Part shown: positions 51,086 through 62,100 of the stretch, one piece after another | Position numbering within the stretch: position 1 is the stretch's first letter | How the letters are laid out: every line of letters starts with the position of its first letter | Source of the DNA: Crystallibacter permensis | GTDB lineage: Bacteria; Actinomycetota; Actinomycetes; Actinomycetales; Micrococcaceae | NCBI RefSeq assembly: GCF_025960875.1 | Contig: NZ_JAODLR010000025.1 | Span: 1 to 63,323, forward strand | DNA: 63,323 bases | Reading direction: 5' to 3' | Translations under genes and position numbers: made by a program | Notes under the pieces: model-generated | Told to the model about the DNA's origin: nothing | The model's database searches: none | What the model saw: only the letters and a program-made list of their open reading frames with translations

Positions 51086-52261
51086 ATGACCGGAACTGAG
51101 GGCAGCGGGCAGGAGGTGCAGCTGCCCGAGGCAGAGTACGTTCTGCCGCTGCGCTGGTTTTCGGACGAGGGCCTCGAAGAGCTGACCGGCTACCTTCGCA
51201 TGCTCTCCGGCTGGATCCGCATCACCGTGGTGGACGGTTCCGCCCCCGGGCTGTACGAGGTGCACGCTGCGGCGTGGGCCGGGCTGGCGGAGCACCGCAG
51301 GCCAGAATCCTGGCCGGGACGCAACGGCAAAGTCGCGGGTGTAATGACAGGAGTGCGGCACAGCAGTAAGAAGTACCTGGTGCTGGCCGACGACGACGTC
51401 CGCTACACCCTCCCCGCGCTCCGCCGGCTGGTGGAACTGCTGGCGGAGGCAGACGTTGTCCGGCCGCAAAACTACTTCCTGACCCTGCCCTGGCATGCCC
51501 GTTGGGACACCGCCCGCACGCTGCTCAACCGCGCTGTGGCCTCGGACTTTCCCGGCACGCTGGGGGTCCGCCGCAGCGCGCTGGAGGCTACGGATGGCTA
51601 TGACGGGGACGTACTGTTCGAAAACCTGGAGTTGATCCGCACGGTCAAGGCCGCCGGCGGACGGGAACTTCGGGCGGACGATCTTTTCGTCGGCCGGATA
51701 CCGGCCACAGCCGCACATTTCAGGGGCCAGCGGGTCCGCCAGGCCTACGACGACTTCGCCCAGCCAATCCGGCTGGCCGTGGATCTATCGCTGCTGCCGC
51801 TGACGATCTTCGCGGCCCGCCGGCCGTCCCGCTGGATCCCGTTGCTGGCTGCGGCCGTCGCAATAGCGGAGGCCGGACGACGGCGGAAAAACGGGCGCGC
51901 TGTCTTCCCGCCGACCTCGGCGCTGTGGGCACCGTGCTGGTTGCTCGAACGCGCCGTCTGCATCTGGCTGGCCGTGGGGCAGCGGCTCGGCGGTGGCGTG
52001 AAATACGCCGGCAACCGGATGCCTACGGCCGGCACGCCCCGCTACCAGCTGCGGCGGAAGTACGCCGCCCAACGTTTGCAGCACAGCTCATCACCGCTCT
52101 CGCCACGGGACCAGGAAAGGAACATTCCATGCAGCCAGCCGAGCCGATCGAGTCAACCGAGCCAACCTGCAACGAAGCAGACACCGATGAAAGCGCCAGC
52201 GCGTCAGGAAGCCCCTGCAGCGCCGCACAGCGAACTGCCGAGCCGGACAATGTCCTCGTAG
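51086..52261 (+). CDS. Family 2-type glycosyltransferase
   Basis: 391 residues. GT-A core at about 15-230 with the metal-binding LVLADDDVRYTL and SDFPGTLGVRRSALEATDGYDGD. Hydrophobic stretches at about 230-320 suggest membrane association. I start at ATG 51086, 43 bp after the diiron-enzyme gene. The last ~45 residues (Ser/Pro/Gln-rich after RYQLRRKYAA) look unlike the rest and are read from DNA shared with the start of the next gene, an overlap of 133 nt. The natural end of the protein may be near residue 335. Confidence 0.8.
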   Translation: MTGTEGSGQEVQLPEAEYVLPLRWFSDEGLEELTGYLRMLSGWIRITVVDGSAPGLYEVHAAAWAGLAEHRRPESWPGRNGKVAGVMTGVRHSSKKYLVLADDDVRYTLPALRRLVELLAEADVVRPQNYFLTLPWHARWDTARTLLNRAVASDFPGTLGVRRSALEATDGYDGDVLFENLELIRTVKAAGGRELRADDLFVGRIPATAAHFRGQRVRQAYDDFAQPIRLAVDLSLLPLTIFAARRPSRWIPLLAAAVAIAEAGRRRKNGRAVFPPTSALWAPCWLLERAVCIWLAVGQRLGGGVKYAGNRMPTAGTPRYQLRRKYAAQRLQHSSSPLSPRDQERNIPCSQPSRSSQPSQPATKQTPMKAPARQEAPAAPHSELPSRTMSS

Positions 52262-52464
52262 CCTGCCCGGACGGGCCCTTCCTGCTTCGCGGCGACGTCG
52301 AAATCGTGACGCCGGACGGTGAACCGGTACCGCGCCGCCGGAAGACCGTAGCGCTGTGCCGTTGCGGAGCGTCGTCGATCAAGCCGTACTGCGATGGCAC
52401 GCATAAGCTGATCGGCTTCACTACCGCCGTAGGCACAGCGGAACAGCCTTCCTCGGAGGCGTAA
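52129..52464 (+). CDS. CDGSH-type [2Fe-2S] iron-sulfur protein
   Basis: 111 residues. The CDGSH motif CRCGASSIKPYCDGTH (Cys3-His ligands) is complete, so a single [2Fe-2S] cluster is expected. Before it lies a divalent beta segment VLVACPDGPFLLRGDVEIV; the first 40 residues are disordered. AGGAAAGGAA precedes ATG 52129. It overlaps the 3' end of the glycosyltransferase frame. A possible electron-transfer partner for the diiron enzyme two genes upstream (inference). Confidence 0.9.
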   Translation: MQPAEPIESTEPTCNEADTDESASASGSPCSAAQRTAEPDNVLVACPDGPFLLRGDVEIVTPDGEPVPRRRKTVALCRCGASSIKPYCDGTHKLIGFTTAVGTAEQPSSEA

Positions 52465-52485
52465 TCCGCGTTGGCGGCCAGCCGC

Positions 52486-55113
52486 CTAATTCGCGTTGGC
52501 CACCAGCCCGAGCTCGGCTTTCCCCGCCATGGAGTCATGCAGCGGCAGGACCCGCACGGTGTAGCCAAAGGAACCGGAGCGGTCGATCACGACTTCCCCG
52601 CAGAACAGGAATCTGCCCTCGCCCAAGTCCTCTTTAAAGGAAAGCGGATCGAAGCCCGTCTGCTCCAGTTCATCTCCCTCGCCCACCTGGCCGTGGGCTA
52701 CCTCAACGCAGACATCCGAAGGGTTGAGCTTGCCCAGGCGTACGTAGGCATTGACCCGCAGCGGGTCCCCGATCTGCGGATTGTCGGACACCCCGAGCGA
52801 GTCCACATGTTCCACCGACACGTCCGGCCATGCCGCGCGTACCCGCCTGATCCAGGCCGCAAAATCCCGGGCGACGGCGAAGTCCGCGTCGCGGGCGTCG
52901 CGGCCTGCGGTGCAGGCGGGCGTGTAGAGCTGGCGGACATAGTCCTCGACCATGCGCTCGGCCGAAACAGCGGGCCCCAGGTTGGCCAGGGTATGCCGGA
53001 TCATGGCAATCCACTGGTGCGGCAGCCGGTCGGAGGGTGCAACCGGCGCGGACGGCCCGACGGCAGCGGCACCCTCGGTAGCCTCCCCGTAGAAGCGCGG
53101 GGCCACGTGGTTCTCCAGCAGGTCGTACAGGGCGGCGGATTCGATGTCGTCGCGGTCCTCGGGGCTGACCACCGAATCCGTTCCGGACGTCGTGGAAGGA
53201 TTGGCCGTCGGAATCGCCCAGCCGTTGTCGCCGTCGTACATTTCATCCCACCAGCCATCCAGCACGGACAGGTTCAGTCCGCCGTTGATGGCAGCCTTCA
53301 TGCCCGACGTTCCGCAGGCTTCGAGTGGCCGCAGCGGGTTGTTCAGCCAGACGTCGCAGCCCGGGAAGAGCGTGCGCGCCATGGCGATGTCGTAGTTGGG
53401 CAGGAAGACAATCCGATGCCGAATTGCCGGGTCATCAGTAAAACGGACCAGGTCCTGGATCATCCGCTTGCCCTGCTCGTCGGCGGGGTGCGACTTGCCG
53501 GCGATGACCAGCTGGATGGGATGCTCCTTGTGCAGCAGCAGTGCCTTGAGCCGGGCCGGATCGCGCAGCATGAGCGTCAGCCGCTTGTACGTGGGCACGC
53601 GCCGGGCAAAGCCGATGGTCAGCACGTCCGGGTCCAGTACGTTCTTGGTCCAGGCCAGCTCGGCATCCGTGGCGCCGCGTTTCTTCCACGAGGAGCGCAG
53701 CCGCCGCCGGACGTCGTCGATCAGGGTGGAGCGCAGCTCCCGGCGCAGGTTCCAGATCTCCTCGTCATCGACGTCGTAGACCTTGTCCCACTGCCGGGCC
53801 ACTACGGACTCGGTGCCGAACTTGGCCTTGGCCAGCGCGGCAATCCGGGCATCCACCCAGGTGGGCACGTGGACGCCGTTGGTGACCGAGGCGATGGGCA
53901 CTTCCTGCGTGTCGAACCCCGGGAAGAGTCCGGAGAACATGCCGCGGGAGACCACGCCGTGCAGCTTGGCCACGCCGTTGGCCCGCTGGGCCAGCCGCAG
54001 GCCCATGACGGCCATATTGAATTTGGTGGGATCCCCGCCGTCGTAATTTTCGGCGCCCAGGGCCAGGATCTTCTCAATGGGCACATTCGGAGCCAGGCCG
54101 GCGCGGAAGAAATGCTCCACCTGCAGCTTCTCGAAGCGGTCGATCCCGGCCGGGACGGGGGTATGCGTGGTGAAAACCGTGTTGGCGCGGCCCGCGGCCT
54201 GTGCCTCGTACCAGTTCAGCCCGGTGTCCATCAGCTCGCGGATCCGTTCGACGCCGAGGAAGCCGGCATGGCCTTCGTTGGTGTGGAAAACTTCCGGCGC
54301 GGGTGTGCCCGTCAGCCGCTCGTAGATGCGCAGGGCCTTCACGCCGCCCATGCCCAGCAGCAACTCCTGCTGCAGCCGGTGGTCGCCGCCGCCGCCGTAG
54401 AGCCGGTCCGTAATATGACGCGCGGACTCGTCATTGCCGGCCACGTTGGAATCGAGCAGCAGCAGCGGCACGCGCCCGACGTCGGCACGCCAGATGTGCG
54501 CGAGCAGGCGGCGCTCATTGGGCAGCGGCAGCTCCACCTGCGCCGGCGTCCCGTCCGGTTCGCGCAGGAGGGTTAGCGGCAGCCCGTCCGGATCCAGCAC
54601 CGGGTACGTTTCCTGCTGCCAGCCGTCGCGGCTGAGCGACTGCTTGAAATAGCCGGCCGCGTAGAGCAGGCCGACACCGATCAGCGGCACGCCCAGGTCC
54701 GAGGCGGCCTTGAGATGGTCCCCGGCGAGAATGCCGAGCCCGCCCGAGTACTGGGGCAGGACCGAACTGATGCCGTATTCGGGGGAGAAATACGCGATGG
54801 ACGACGGCGCGTCCTCGCCGAGGGTCTGGTACCAGCGGTCATCGCTCAGGTACCGGTCCAGATCGGCGCTGAGCGCCTGGATCTGCTCCACCAGCGCGGC
54901 GTCGGCCGCCAGCGCCTGGAGCTGCTCGCGGTTGAACGAGCCCAGCAGCGCTACCGGGTCGTGGCTTTTGGCCCACAGCGCCGGGTCAAGGCGCTCGAAC
55001 AACTGCTGGGTGGGCTGGTGCCAGGACCAGCGCAAATTGCCTGCCAGCCGGCCCAGGGCGGCGATGCTTTCAGGGAGAACAGTGCGGACCGTAAATCTGC
55101 GGATTGCCTTCAC
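52486..55113 (-). CDS. glgP: Alpha-glucan (glycogen/maltodextrin) phosphorylase
   Basis: 875 residues, GT35. N-terminal RWSWHQPTQQLFERLDP, FSPEYGISSVLPQYSGGLGILAGD, and the PLP site CGTSGMKAAINGGLNLSVLDGWWDE, whose lysine holds the cofactor. This is the actinobacterial/thermophilic phosphorylase branch with the longer N-terminal domain. It releases glucose-1-phosphate from alpha-glucan. I use GTG 55113, seven bases after TACCGT, with CCGACA at 17-bp spacing; the open frame extends 14 codons upstream. Divergent from glgE. Confidence 0.95.
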   Translation of the reverse strand: MKAIRRFTVRTVLPESIAALGRLAGNLRWSWHQPTQQLFERLDPALWAKSHDPVALLGSFNREQLQALAADAALVEQIQALSADLDRYLSDDRWYQTLGEDAPSSIAYFSPEYGISSVLPQYSGGLGILAGDHLKAASDLGVPLIGVGLLYAAGYFKQSLSRDGWQQETYPVLDPDGLPLTLLREPDGTPAQVELPLPNERRLLAHIWRADVGRVPLLLLDSNVAGNDESARHITDRLYGGGGDHRLQQELLLGMGGVKALRIYERLTGTPAPEVFHTNEGHAGFLGVERIRELMDTGLNWYEAQAAGRANTVFTTHTPVPAGIDRFEKLQVEHFFRAGLAPNVPIEKILALGAENYDGGDPTKFNMAVMGLRLAQRANGVAKLHGVVSRGMFSGLFPGFDTQEVPIASVTNGVHVPTWVDARIAALAKAKFGTESVVARQWDKVYDVDDEEIWNLRRELRSTLIDDVRRRLRSSWKKRGATDAELAWTKNVLDPDVLTIGFARRVPTYKRLTLMLRDPARLKALLLHKEHPIQLVIAGKSHPADEQGKRMIQDLVRFTDDPAIRHRIVFLPNYDIAMARTLFPGCDVWLNNPLRPLEACGTSGMKAAINGGLNLSVLDGWWDEMYDGDNGWAIPTANPSTTSGTDSVVSPEDRDDIESAALYDLLENHVAPRFYGEATEGAAAVGPSAPVAPSDRLPHQWIAMIRHTLANLGPAVSAERMVEDYVRQLYTPACTAGRDARDADFAVARDFAAWIRRVRAAWPDVSVEHVDSLGVSDNPQIGDPLRVNAYVRLGKLNPSDVCVEVAHGQVGEGDELEQTGFDPLSFKEDLGEGRFLFCGEVVIDRSGSFGYTVRVLPLHDSMAGKAELGLVANAN

Positions 55114-55149
55114 CCGGCCTACGGTAGCGCAGATGTAACCATATGTCGG
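55111..55149 (-). promoter_or_regulatory. Leaderless glgP promoter
   Basis: On the minus strand CCGACA (forward 55144-55149), a 17-bp spacer, TACCGT (forward 55121-55126), then seven bases to GTG 55113. Confidence 0.6.
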
Positions 55150-55161
55150 TTTCAAATACGT

Positions 55162-55169
55162 AAACGCTT
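55162..55169. promoter_or_regulatory. Possible LacI-family operator core between glgP and glgE
   Basis: AAACGCTT fits the AANCGNTT core of LacI/GalR-type operators, with partial flanking symmetry (TACGTAAACGCTTGAGTAACG region). Sugar control of both divergent glucan operons would make sense, but this is a short match. Confidence 0.25.
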
Positions 55170-55233
55170 GAGTAACGATCCGAATTTGTACCCAGTTCGT
55201 CCAGAAGCCTTAGCAAACCGGCACATTTGTCGC

Positions 55234-55249
55234 TAACGTCTAATCTGTG
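55234..55249 (+). promoter_or_regulatory. Leaderless promoter -10 for glgE
   Basis: TAACGT at 55234-55239, seven bases, GTG at 55247. A second TANNNT (TAATCT) abuts the start codon and is too close. Confidence 0.45.
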
Positions 55250-57316
55250 AGCACATTCACTGAGGAACCGCGTCCGGCACCGTCCAACTCACGCCTGCGC
55301 TTTGGCAGGATCCCCATCACCGGGGTCTCTCCGGTGGTGGATTGCGGGCGTTTCCCCGCCAAAACCGTACCCGGCGAGGACATCGAAGTCGCCGCCACGG
55401 TCTTCCGCGAGGGCCATGACCGCCTCGGCGTGACCGCCGTGCTTTACGATCCGGACGGCCACGCCGTGCAGCGGACCCACCTGCGTCCGCTCGGCGGCGG
55501 AACCGACCGCTGGGCCGGAACCCTACGGCCCACGTCGCCGGGAAACTGGACCTTCACCATTGAAGGCTGGGGCGACCTCTACGCCACCTGGCACCACAAC
55601 GCCGAGGTGAAGATCGCCGCCGGCGTGGACGTGGACCTGATGCTGGCCGAAGGCATCCGCCTGTTCAACCAGGCCGCCGGACAGGACGGCCGCCCGGCCG
55701 GGAACGCCGAGGTCCTGCGCCGCGCGGCCGGCGCCATCGCGGATGAGGGCCGCTCCGCCGAAGACCGTCTGGCCGCGGGAGGCTCGGAAGAGGTCCTTAC
55801 GGCGGTACGCACCCACCCCATCCGCAGCCTCGTCACCGAGTCGCAGCGGTACCCCATCCTGGTGGAACGGGACCTGGCCGGGCGCGGCGCCTGGTATGAG
55901 TTCTTCCCCCGCTCCGAGGGCGCCGTCTTCGATCCGGCCGCCGGCAAATGGACGTCAGGAAACTTTACGACGGCGGCCGAGCGGCTCCCGGCCGTCGCCG
56001 ACATGGGATTCGACGTCATTTACATGCCCCCGATCCATCCCATCGGCGTGACGAACCGCAAGGGCCCGAACAACACCCTTACCGCCGGGCCGGATGACCC
56101 GGGCTCGCCGTGGGCCATCGGCGGCGCCGAGGGCGGCCACGACGCCATCCATCCTGACCTGGGCACGTTCGAGGACTTCGACCGTTTCGTCCAGTCCGCC
56201 GCGGACGTGGGGCTCGAAGTGGCCCTGGATCTGGCGCTGCAGTGCTCGCCGGACCACCCCTGGGCCAAGGAGCACCCGGAGTGGTTCACTACCCGCGTGG
56301 ACGGCACCATTGCCTACGCAGAGAACCCGCCGAAGAAGTATCAGGACATCTACCCGCTGAACTTCGACAACGATCCCGAGGGTCTGTCGGAAGAAGTGCT
56401 GCGCATCGTCCGGCTGTGGGTCAGCCACGGAGTGAAGATCTTCCGGGTGGACAATCCGCACACCAAGCCGGTCTGGTTCTGGGAGTGGCTGATCGGCGAG
56501 GTCAACGCCACGGACCCGGATGTGGTCTTCCTGGCCGAGGCATTCACGGTGCCGGCGATGATGCATGCGCTGGGCCGGGCGGGGTTCCAGCAGTCCTACA
56601 GCTACTTCACCTGGCGCAACCGGAAGACTGAGATCGAGGAGTATCTGACCCAGATCAGCCATGAAACCCCGGCGTTCTTCCGGCCGAACTTCTTCGTGAA
56701 CACTCCTGACATCCTGACCGAGTTCCTCCAGTACGGCGGACCGGCGGCGTTCAAGATCCGCGCGGTGCTGGCCGCAACGGGAAGCCCGCTCTGGGGCGTC
56801 TATGCCGGCTATGAACTCTACGAACATGTCGCCCGGCCCGGCGCCGAGGAATACATCGACAATGAAAAGTACGAGTACAAAGCGCGGGACTTTGCCCGTG
56901 CGGAAGCGGAAGGCCGCTCGCTGGCCCCGTACCTGACGCGCCTTAACCACATCCGGCGCGCCCACCCGGCGCTTCTGGACCTGCAGAACCTGACCGTCCA
57001 CCGGAGCACGGATGACGCCACAGTGGTCTTTTCCAAGCACAAGGAAAACCTGCCGGCCGCGGACGGCAGCGAGGGCACCGGAAAAGACACGATCATCGTC
57101 GTCGTAAATGTGGACCCGCACAGCGCCCGCGAATGCACCGTCAGCCTGGACCTCGCCGCACTCGGTCTGGACCCGGCGGACCTGAACGAGGACGGCACCT
57201 TCTGGGTGGACGACCTGATCAGCGGAGAAAGCTGGCGGTGGGGCGAGCACAACTACGTGCGGCTGGACGCGCATTTCGAGCCCGCCCACATCCTGCATGT
57301 CCGTAGGAGCAGCTAG
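55247..57316 (+). CDS. glgE: Alpha-1,4-glucan:maltose-1-phosphate maltosyltransferase
   Basis: 689 residues, GH13_3. An N-terminal beta-sandwich domain, then a catalytic barrel with [12 protein letters not shown], nucleophile D402 in [12 protein letters not shown] and acid/base E431 in [12 protein letters not shown]. The 29-residue spacing is the same as in characterised GlgE. YSYFTWRN binds substrate. It extends linear alpha-glucan with maltose units from maltose-1-phosphate. First gene of glgE-treS-mak/glgB; its stop overlaps the treS start by one base. Confidence 0.97.
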   Translation: MSTFTEEPRPAPSNSRLRFGRIPITGVSPVVDCGRFPAKTVPGEDIEVAATVFREGHDRLGVTAVLYDPDGHAVQRTHLRPLGGGTDRWAGTLRPTSPGNWTFTIEGWGDLYATWHHNAEVKIAAGVDVDLMLAEGIRLFNQAAGQDGRPAGNAEVLRRAAGAIADEGRSAEDRLAAGGSEEVLTAVRTHPIRSLVTESQRYPILVERDLAGRGAWYEFFPRSEGAVFDPAAGKWTSGNFTTAAERLPAVADMGFDVIYMPPIHPIGVTNRKGPNNTLTAGPDDPGSPWAIGGAEGGHDAIHPDLGTFEDFDRFVQSAADVGLEVALDLALQCSPDHPWAKEHPEWFTTRVDGTIAYAENPPKKYQDIYPLNFDNDPEGLSEEVLRIVRLWVSHGVKIFRVDNPHTKPVWFWEWLIGEVNATDPDVVFLAEAFTVPAMMHALGRAGFQQSYSYFTWRNRKTEIEEYLTQISHETPAFFRPNFFVNTPDILTEFLQYGGPAAFKIRAVLAATGSPLWGVYAGYELYEHVARPGAEEYIDNEKYEYKARDFARAEAEGRSLAPYLTRLNHIRRAHPALLDLQNLTVHRSTDDATVVFSKHKENLPAADGSEGTGKDTIIVVVNVDPHSARECTVSLDLAALGLDPADLNEDGTFWVDDLISGESWRWGEHNYVRLDAHFEPAHILHVRRSS

Positions 57317-59112
57317 TGGCCAGTCCCTTCCAACTCCATGCGCCGGGACTGGCGCATGACCCCCACTGGTATCGCAAGGCCGTCTTTTACGAGGTCTTGG
57401 TCCGCGGTTTCGCAGATGCCAATGGGGACGGGTCGGGGGACTTCTCGGGGCTGATCGACAAACTGGACTACCTGCAGTGGCTGGGGATCGACTGCCTGTG
57501 GGTGCCGCCGTTCTTCAAATCCCCACTGCGCGACGGCGGCTACGACATCGCCGACTATTACGATGTGCTGGACGAATTCGGCACCATCACCGACTTCAAA
57601 CGGCTGGTGGCCGAGGCCCATGCCCGCGGCGTCCGGGTGATCATCGATCTGCCGCTGAACCACACCTCGGACCAGCATCAGTGGTTCGAGGCGTCGCGGC
57701 GGGAACCGGACGGGCCGTACGGGGACTTCTATGTCTGGAGCGACACGGACGAGAAGTACCAGGACGCGCGCATCATCTTCGTCGATACCGAGGAATCCAA
57801 CTGGGCGTTCGACCCGATCCGGCGGCAGTTCTTCTGGCACCGGTTCTTCAGCCACCAACCGGATCTGAACTACGAGAACCCCAAGGTCATCGAGGCTGTT
57901 TTCGACGTCGTCAGGTTTTGGCTGGACCAGGGAATCGACGGTTTCCGTGCGGACGCCATTCCCTACCTCTTCGAAGAGGACGGGACCAACTGCGAAAACC
58001 TGCCGGCCACACACAAGTTCCTGCAGGACCTGCGCGCCCTGGTGGACTCGGAGTACCCCGGCCGGGTCATCATCGCCGAGGCCAACCAGATGCCGCATGA
58101 AGTCGTGGAGTACTTCGGTGAAAAGACCGACGACGGCGGGTTGGTGCCGGAATGCCACATGTGCTTCCACTTCCCGATCATGCCGCGGCTGTTCTACGCC
58201 CTGCGCGACCAGAAGGCCGCACCCATCATCCAGACCATGGAAGAGACACCGGACATTCCCGCCGGCGCACAATGGGGCACGTTCCTGCGCAACCATGACG
58301 AGCTGACGTTGGAAATGGTCACTACTGAAGAACGCGAGGCCATGCTCGGCTGGTACGCGCCGGACTCGAGGATGCGGGCCAACATCGGTATTCGGCGCCG
58401 GCTGGCTCCGCTGCTGGATAACTCCCGTGCCGAACTCGAGCTGATCCACGCGCTGCTGTTGTCGCTGCCGGGCAGCCCGTTCCTGTACTACGGGGACGAG
58501 ATCGGCATGGGCGACAACATCTGGCTCGAAGACCGCGATTCCTCCCGCACACCGATGCAGTGGAACCCGGACCGCAATGCCGGATTCTCAACGGCGGACC
58601 CGGGCAAGCTTTATCTGCCGGTGGTGCAGTCCCTGGTCTACAACTACAACTACGTCAATGTCGAGGCGCAGCTGGCCCACAGCAGCTCCCTGCTGCACTG
58701 GGTGCGCCAAATGCTCGCGGTACGCAAAGCCCATCCTGCCTTCGGGCTCGGGGGCTACCGCAATGTGCCCACAGAAGCCGAATCCGTCCTGGCGTTCATC
58801 CGCGAAATCCCGCCGGGCAACCGCGAAGGGGCGGAACCGGAGGCGCTGCTATGCATTTTTAATCTGTCCCAACACCCGGTGGCCGCGCCCCTGCGGATGC
58901 CGGAATTTGCGGGGCGGGGTCTGCGCGACTTGTTCGGCGGACTACCGTTTCCCGCCCTTGACGACGCCGGTCAGCTGACCCTGACGCTCGGCAGCCACGA
59001 TTTCTTCTGGCTGCGGGTGCGTTCGGCCCGGTCCAATCCGGCGTCGCCTTTGACCGAAGCCCTTCCCGTGCTCACTTCGGTGAACACCCGTTCTGAGGTG
59101 GAGAGCCCATGA
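57316..59112 (+). CDS. treS: Trehalose synthase / maltose alpha-D-glucosyltransferase
   Basis: 598 residues, GH13_16. Catalytic D213 ([10 protein letters not shown]), E255 (VIIAEANQM), and an aspartate in [10 protein letters not shown] near 327. [15 protein letters not shown] and the [14 protein letters not shown] loop are typical of TreS. It interconverts trehalose and maltose, feeding maltose to the downstream kinase. Coupled at both ends: GTG in the glgE stop, ATGA overlap with the fusion gene. Confidence 0.96.
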   Translation: MASPFQLHAPGLAHDPHWYRKAVFYEVLVRGFADANGDGSGDFSGLIDKLDYLQWLGIDCLWVPPFFKSPLRDGGYDIADYYDVLDEFGTITDFKRLVAEAHARGVRVIIDLPLNHTSDQHQWFEASRREPDGPYGDFYVWSDTDEKYQDARIIFVDTEESNWAFDPIRRQFFWHRFFSHQPDLNYENPKVIEAVFDVVRFWLDQGIDGFRADAIPYLFEEDGTNCENLPATHKFLQDLRALVDSEYPGRVIIAEANQMPHEVVEYFGEKTDDGGLVPECHMCFHFPIMPRLFYALRDQKAAPIIQTMEETPDIPAGAQWGTFLRNHDELTLEMVTTEEREAMLGWYAPDSRMRANIGIRRRLAPLLDNSRAELELIHALLLSLPGSPFLYYGDEIGMGDNIWLEDRDSSRTPMQWNPDRNAGFSTADPGKLYLPVVQSLVYNYNYVNVEAQLAHSSSLLHWVRQMLAVRKAHPAFGLGGYRNVPTEAESVLAFIREIPPGNREGAEPEALLCIFNLSQHPVAAPLRMPEFAGRGLRDLFGGLPFPALDDAGQLTLTLGSHDFFWLRVRSARSNPASPLTEALPVLTSVNTRSEVESP

Positions 59113-62100
59113 CAAACACCGTTACCAATGCTTCGCAGTCCTTGCCCGAATTGCTTCACGACTGGTTGCCGCAGCAGCGATGGTTCCCGGCCAAAGGCAA
59201 AGAAACGGTGCTGCACCGGCTCGGCGGCATCCGGCTGCAGGACCCGGCAGACGTCGTCGCGCTGGAGGTCCATATTGTTGCGGTCCACACCGACCAGGAC
59301 GTCTTTATCGTCAACGTGCCGGTCAGCTTCCGGCCCGAACCACTCGAGGGCGGCGAAGCTGCGCTGATCGGGCAGACCGGACCCGAACCGCGGCAAGGCA
59401 CGGAAAACTGCTGGCTGTACGACGGCACCCACGACCCGGTATTCGTTGCCGCGTGGCTGGAACTGATGCGGCGGGAATCCGTGACCGCGGATGGCCGTAC
59501 CCGGGGACACGCCGGCGCAGGCTTCGGAGACTGGCCGGAGTTCGACGCTCCGCTGAAGGCCTCCGTGCTCGCCGGCGAGCAGTCCAACACCTCAGTGGTC
59601 GTGGAAACAGACAAAGCATCCCTCATCGTGAAGTTCTTCCGTGTCCTCGAGGCCGGAGCCAATCCCGATGTCGAAATCGGGGCAATGTTGAGCGAGCTTG
59701 GCGCCAGCGAGGTTCCCGCCACCTACGGCTGGGTGACCGGAGGCTGGCACACGCCGGGCCAGCACACGGATTCGAATGCGGACAAACTGTGGGACTCCGG
59801 GCATCTGAGCGTGCTGCGCGAGTACATCGCGAACAGCAAGGACGCCTGGCGCACCGCCTCGGCGGCGGCCTTGGACGACGCCGATTTCACTAAGGAAGCC
59901 GGCGAGCTCGGCCAGGTTACCGGCCGGATCCACCATCAGCTGCGGAAGAGCTTCGGCGCACATGAGGCTACCGAAGAGGAAGCTTCGGCGCTGGCAGCCG
60001 AACTGCGCGAGCGGATCCGGTGGGGTTGGGCGCAGGCAGGATCCGCCGTCGGCCCCCTGGACCAGACGGTGGATGAGCTGCTGCGCCGGTTGGAAAACCT
60101 CGAGGAACGCCCCGAGCTTCAGCGGATCCACGGCGACTATCACCTCGGCCAGGTCCTTCATTCCGCCGAACGCGGTTGGGTAGTGCTGGACTTTGAAGGC
60201 GAACCGCTGCGTCCCATGGGCAGCCGCGGTACCGATGATGTCGCCCTGCGCGACGTCGTAGGCATGCTCCGGTCCTTCGACTACGCGGGCGGCGTCGCGG
60301 TCACCACCGCCGAGGGCAATGAATCGGGACAGGTGGAAGCCGCCGCAGACCGCTGGACAGCCGCGGCCGCCGACGCCTTCATCGCTGGTTACGAACGGGA
60401 GACCGGGGTCCGCGTCGACACGACGTCCCCGCTGTTCCTGGGCTTGTGGCTGGACAAGGCGCTCTACGAAGTTGTGTATGAACAGCGCAACCGCCCGCGC
60501 TGGGTCGGCGTACCGGTCAAGGCAGTCCGCCGCGCGCTGGAACAGCTGCAGACCGCCAACTCTTCTGCCGGCAACTCTTCTACAGCGAGCGACGGCGAAC
60601 CGGCCGCAAGCGGTTCCGCTGCAGACCGGGCCTCCTCCTCGAAGACGGCACAGGCGGTCGGACCCGCAGCGGCGACGCTTGCCGAAGGCCGGGCCGAAAC
60701 GTCGGCGACCTCCGCCACCAGTGCCGGCAATCCGGTGCCCGTCGACCAGAACACGCTGTCCGCCGTCGCGCATGGCAGTTACTTCCAGCCGCACGCCGTC
60801 CTAGGCGCCCATCTGGATGACCACGGCCATGTCACAGTCCGCTCGCTGCAGCCGCTGGCGGACTCCGTCACCGTCATCACCGCGGCAACACGCGTGTCCA
60901 TGCAACATGAGCAGGAAGGCGTCTGGGTTGCCACCCTGCCTGCCGAGCGTGCGGGCCATGTGCCGGACTACCGTCTCGAGGTAGTGTACGACGGCGGTGC
61001 TCCCCTCCTGGTGGACGATCCGTACCACTACCTGCCGACGCTGGGCGAAATCGACCTGCACCTGATCGGCGAGGGCCGGCACGAAACGCTGTGGACGGCG
61101 CTGGGCTCGCATGTCCGCCACTACAATTCCACGCTGGGCGATGTCACCGGCACCAGCTTTGCGGTGTGGGCGCCGAACGCCCAGGCCGTTCGGGTCAAGG
61201 GTGACTTCAATGGTTGGAACGCCGTCCGCCATGCCATGCGATCCATGGGCGGGTCCGGCGTTTGGGAAATTTTCATCCCGGGTGTCGCATCGGGCTCGAT
61301 CTACAAGTACGAGCTGCTGGGCCGCGACGGGCACTGGCATGAGAAAGCGGACCCGATGGCCCGCTGGACCGAGGTGCCGCCGCTGACCGGCTCACGTGTC
61401 GTGGATACGCGGTACAACTTTTCCGACGGCGAGTGGCTGGCCCGGCGTGCGGCTCGCGATCCGCACAACTCGCCGATGAGCGTGTACGAAGTGCACCTGG
61501 GTTCCTGGCGGGTCGGTCTCGACTACCGCCAGCTGGCAGAACAGCTGGTCGACTACGTCACCTGGCAGGGCTTTACGCATGTCGAGCTGATGCCCGTGGC
61601 CGAGCACCCCTTCGGCGGGTCCTGGGGCTACCAGGTCACCTCCTACTACGCGCCGACATCGCGCTTCGGCCATCCGGATGACTTCAAATACCTGGTGGAC
61701 AAGCTGCACCAGGCCGGCATCGGCATCATCCTGGACTGGGTGCCGGCGCACTTCCCCAAGGACGAGTGGGCCTTGGCGCGCTTCGACGGCCAGCCGCTCT
61801 ACGAACACGAAGATCCCCGGTTGGGCGAGCACCCCGACTGGGGCACGCTCATCTTCGACTTTGGTCGCCGCGAGGTACGCAACTTCCTGGTAGCCAATGC
61901 GCTCTACTGGTTTGAGGAGTTCCACATCGACGGGCTGCGCGTTGATGCTGTCGCTTCCATGCTCTACCGCGACTATTCGCGTGAAGAAGGCCAGTGGTAC
62001 CCCAACATCCATGGCGGGCGCGAAAACCTCGAAGCCATTTCCTTCCTGCAGGAAGTCAACGCCACGGCCTACAAGCGGGTGCCCGGCATTGTCACCATCG

